From CAYPOY01 sp964412395 (GTDB lineage Bacteria > Chloroflexota > Anaerolineae > B4-G1): 14,918 bases of DNA. Made by a program: the position numbers and the translations under genes. Positions within the stretch are counted from its first letter, which is position 1; every line of letters starts with the position of its first letter. The notes beneath the pieces are model-generated. The model had not been told where the DNA came from. It saw nothing but the letters and a program-made list of their open reading frames with translations, and made no database searches. The stretch is taken from positions 1-14,918 of the forward strand of contig CAYPOY010000108.1 in assembly GCA_964412395.1 (NCBI GenBank), in the 5' to 3' direction. Positions 13,311 through 14,918 of the stretch are shown here, one piece after another.

Positions 13311-13613
13311 TCATTCCAGGATAGCCAGGATGTCGCTCTCTTTCAAGAAGAGAATCTCTTGGCCATCCTCCGTCTTAAACGACGTGCCAGCGTATTTGGC
13401 GTACACGACCGTGTTCCCGACCTTGACCTCCATCGGGATACGATCGCCGTCCTCGTCAAGACGGCCCGCCCCCACGGCCAGTATCTTACCCTGCTGGGGC
13501 TTCTCTTTAGCGGTATCGGGGAGCACCAGTTTGCCACCGGCGAAGGTCTCCACTTCCTTCTCCAATGGCTCAATGACTACCCGATCGCCCAATGGTTTGA
13601 TGTTCAATGCCAT
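13311..13613 (-). CDS. groES: Co-chaperonin GroES (10 kDa)
   Basis: A 100-residue GroES of normal length. It begins MALNIKPLGDRVVIEPLEKE, has the mobile-loop region that contacts GroEL (about residues 17-36, ETFAGGKLVLPDTAKEKPQQ), then GKILAVGAG, and VGNTVVYAKYAGTSF, ending in LKESDILAILE. A perfect AGGAGGT ribosome site precedes the ATG. It is the first gene of the groES-groEL operon, under a strong promoter and a CIRCE operator, so heat-shock control by HrcA is expected. Confidence 0.99.
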   Translation of the reverse strand: MALNIKPLGDRVVIEPLEKEVETFAGGKLVLPDTAKEKPQQGKILAVGAGRLDEDGDRIPMEVKVGNTVVYAKYAGTSFKTEDGQEILFLKESDILAILE

Positions 13614-13664
13614 TTCGCTACCTCCTGATTGAAGATTGTTACTTGGAATTGGTCGCTCGCTGCA

Positions 13665-13691
13665 TTAGCACTCAGACTGTGAGAGTGCTAA
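13665..13691 (-). promoter_or_regulatory. CIRCE operator (HrcA-binding site)
   Basis: TTAGCACTC (13665-13673), a 9-nt spacer, then GAGTGCTAA (13683-13691) match the CIRCE consensus at every position. It begins just downstream of the groES -10 box, so bound HrcA would block initiation. No hrcA gene is in the window. Confidence 0.97.
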
Positions 13692-13701
13692 CGCAAGCGC
13701 A

Positions 13702-13730
13702 ATCATACCACAAGTTTTGCGGGATGTCAA
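13702..13730 (-). promoter_or_regulatory. Sigma-70-type promoter of groES-groEL
   Basis: On the minus strand TTGACA (13725-13730) and TATGAT (13702-13707) are separated by exactly 17 nt. The predicted transcription start, around 13695, lies next to the CIRCE arm. Confidence 0.92.
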
Positions 13731-13737
13731 GACCCGT

Positions 13738-13795
13738 CTGCTGCCTAAAAGAAAGACCCACCGTGAATCCACAGCAGGTCTTGCCAAACTCTCGT
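13738..13795 (-). other. Imperfect inverted repeat between carD and the groE promoter
   Basis: CTGCTG and AAGACC near 13727-13743 can pair with CAGCAGGTCTT around 13781-13791 across a ~35-nt loop, with a small bulge. It lies downstream of the carD stop on the minus strand, and TTTCTTTT sits inside the loop. It might slow or end carD transcription, but it is weak. Confidence 0.25.
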
Positions 13796-13827
13796 CGTCA
13801 CGCCACAAATCACGTCATGGTGGCTGG

Positions 13828-14319
13828 CTATAGACTTTCTACCAACCTCATCCTGATCTGTGCCTCGGCATCTACTATATCAATGCCTTGTGCGGCTGCG
13901 ATTTCCCCTACGAGGACTCTCATTCCTTCCTCGTAAATCCGTTTCCCTCGCGTGGTCAGGCCACCCTCGTGCTGTTGCCGCCAGGCCATGTCCCTCACCG
14001 CCTCCGCGACTTGAAAGGGATCCCCGGCGTGAATTTTTTCCTCCAATGCCTGGTAGCGTTCATTGTGATCGGCCGGCAGTGTGTTTGGATCAGCACGCAG
14101 CACGTGCCATACCTGGTTCAATTTGGACTGCGGGATTGCGCGCCGCAAGCCTATCGTCTCCGCAACATTGATTGGGATCATCAAGCTGGACGCCGGTTCG
14201 CCCAGCAACTTAATCCTGTAGTACAGGTCGCTGCGTCCACGCCATTGCCTCTCCTCGATACGTACCACTACGCCAGCTCCACGAACAGGGTGAACGATTG
14301 CATCACCTGCCTTCAACAT
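13828..14319 (-). CDS. carD: CarD-family transcription regulator (CdnL-like)
   Basis: A 163-residue, full-length CarD/CdnL protein. The N-terminal RNA-polymerase-interacting domain reads LKAGDAIVHPVRGAGVVVRI (2-21), then YYRIKLL and SSLMIPINVAETIGLRRAI. The C-terminal half is helical and charged (NERYQALEEKIHAGDPFQVA and onward), the part that contacts promoter DNA in this family. It binds the polymerase beta subunit and stabilises open complexes, usually at rRNA and housekeeping promoters. AAAGGAGA lies 9 nt before ATG 14319. It sits upstream of groES-groEL in the same direction but with its own gap of about 200 nt and the groE promoter between, so it is a separate unit. No break or oddity is seen. 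Confidence 0.93.
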   Translation of the reverse strand: MLKAGDAIVHPVRGAGVVVRIEERQWRGRSDLYYRIKLLGEPASSLMIPINVAETIGLRRAIPQSKLNQVWHVLRADPNTLPADHNERYQALEEKIHAGDPFQVAEAVRDMAWRQQHEGGLTTRGKRIYEEGMRVLVGEIAAAQGIDIVDAEAQIRMRLVESL

Positions 14320-14561
14320 CGTCGCTTTCTCCTTTTGCCCTTACCGCTGCTTATGCTTCGGATTCCGTTTACCCACTACCTCGCGGTTGGGTCCGGACCG
14401 TCTTTCTATCCTTGACAATCTGCTCCAATACCAACAAAACAGACCTGGCGAGCCGCTACCTCTGCTACTGGTCTCGGCACCGGCCAGGTCCTCGATGAGT
14501 CCTGGATCCTAATCTGGAAAATCGGAGGTTGAAACTAGGAATGATTCTCCACGCGTGTACT
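14320..14561. other. Intergenic region upstream of carD
   Basis: No gene is supported here. A weak minus-strand promoter for carD could lie near 14400-14440, but no convincing box pair stands out. Confidence 0.4.
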
Positions 14562-14789
14562 TCAAACTGTCAGAGTAGCGAAGCCGCCCTGTATGGCTTC
14601 GACAGATATTGATAGCTGGAGTAACCGAGCCCGCGTGCGATCCAGCCAGGCCAGTTCTGCCATAGCTACGTCAGCCCATATCAAGTGCCAGACGTTCTCC
14701 CACGTCTATCTTTCACCCATCGCCCTGGCAGCCTGCTCCAGAGCGAGTTGATGAGCAACAACCTGCGTGCGCCGTTGCTGCAATAGCAT
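14562..14789 (-). pseudogene. Short interrupted ORF behind a good promoter; possible small gene, remnant or RNA
   Basis: An ATG at 14789 starts a 27-residue frame (MLLQQRRTQVVAHQLALEQA, then ARAMGER) ending in TAG at 14706-14708. The same frame continues for another 47 codons (TWENVWHLIWADVAMAELAW and so on) to TGA at 14562-14564. No family is recognised. The upstream promoter is good, the ATG lies inside a hairpin, and the ribosome site is poor. CGAAGCC/GGCTTCG near 14579-14601 forms a second hairpin toward the far end. It may be a nonsense-mutated small gene, a 27-residue peptide gene, or a structured RNA. Confidence 0.3.
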
Positions 14790-14807
14790 ACCCCGTTACA
14801 TGCTATT
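14782..14807 (-). promoter_or_regulatory. Perfect 8-bp inverted repeat covering the start codon of the small ORF
   Basis: AATAGCAT (14782-14789) and ATGCTATT (14800-14807) flank a 10-nt spacer. It lies between the predicted transcription start (~14823) and the ORF, with the ATG at 14787-14789 in one arm, so it could act as an operator or as an RNA hairpin hiding the start. Confidence 0.5.
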
Positions 14808-14829
14808 TTACTGTATAGTGTTTTGGCAC

Positions 14830-14858
14830 ATTATACCATAACTCATTGGGGCTGACAA
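14830..14858 (-). promoter_or_regulatory. Strong sigma-70-like promoter facing the small ORF
   Basis: On the minus strand TTGTCA (14853-14858), a 17-nt spacer and a perfect TATAAT (14830-14835). The region is AT-rich compared with its surroundings. Confidence 0.65.
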
Positions 14859-14867
14859 TCTGTCGAA

Positions 14868-14914
14868 TTGACTCACTAAAAAGGTTACCGAAAATCAATC
14901 GTTGACTCACGAAA
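14868..14914. repeat. Direct repeat at the window edge
   Basis: TTGACTCACTAAA (14868-14880) and TTGACTCACGAAA (14902-14914) match at 12 of 13 positions and start 34 nt apart. Only two copies are visible before the sequence ends. They lie upstream of the promoter above and could be activator sites or the edge of a repeat family. Confidence 0.45.
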
Positions 14915-14918
14915 GAAG

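Noticed and set aside
14528..14535. GTTGAAAC, the common 3' end of type III CRISPR repeats (also at 11235-11242)
   Set aside because: Each occurs alone with no second copy at repeat-spacer distance; no CRISPR array is visible anywhere in the window.
1..14918. tRNA, rRNA, riboswitch, cas1, cas2 and cas6
   Set aside because: Looked for and not seen; no cloverleaf, rRNA-like block or adaptation/processing gene motif is present.

Overview
The window is GC-rich bacterial DNA. The style of the GroEL/GroES pair, the adjacent CarD-type regulator, and the mix of a subtype III-D CRISPR locus with CARF and Csx3 genes suggest Chloroflexota (possibly Anaerolineae or a relative). That assignment is inference; no rRNA or other taxonomic marker is present.

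Layout. (1) Positions 1-567, minus strand: a broken DUF3800-family gene split by a ~127 bp element with terminal inverted repeats. (2) Positions 600-8598, minus strand: a tight eight-gene type III-D CRISPR effector operon, read in the order cas10, cas7, csx10 (Cas5-like), small subunit (Cas11), cas7, cas7, csx19, cas7. Four of the seven junctions are ATGA stop/start overlaps, two are longer overlaps and one has a 2-nt gap, so translation is probably coupled. Cas10 keeps its GGDD cyclase motif but has no N-terminal HD nuclease domain. (3) Positions 8599-8982: the operon's leader region, with two good candidate promoters and two short perfect palindromes. (4) Positions 8983-9876, minus strand: a CARF-domain protein ending in a LuxR/GerE-type helix-turn-helix. 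(5) Positions 10044-11252, plus strand, divergent from it: a P-loop NTPase fused to two Csx3-like repeats. (6) Positions 11253-11644: an intergenic dump with 10-bp repeats, a radical-SAM-like gene scrap and a strong hairpin terminator. (7) Positions 11645-13730, minus strand: core groES-groEL with a near-consensus promoter and a perfect CIRCE operator, then carD at 13828-14319. (8) Positions 14320-14918: mostly non-coding, with a good promoter, a hairpin over a start codon and a short interrupted ORF.

How it may work together. On target RNA binding, the Cas10 complex should make cyclic oligoadenylates, and at least two Cas7 subunits keep the aspartate expected to cut target RNA. No CARF-nuclease effector (Csm6, Csx1, Can1/2 or similar) is encoded here. 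The only cyclic-oligoadenylate candidates are a probable transcription factor (CARF-HTH) and a probable ring nuclease or sensor (P-loop-Csx3). The most interesting reading is a signalling branch in which infection is converted into a transcriptional response, with the Csx3 fusion tuning or ending the signal. No CRISPR array, cas6, cas1 or cas2 is visible, so crRNAs must come from elsewhere in the genome.
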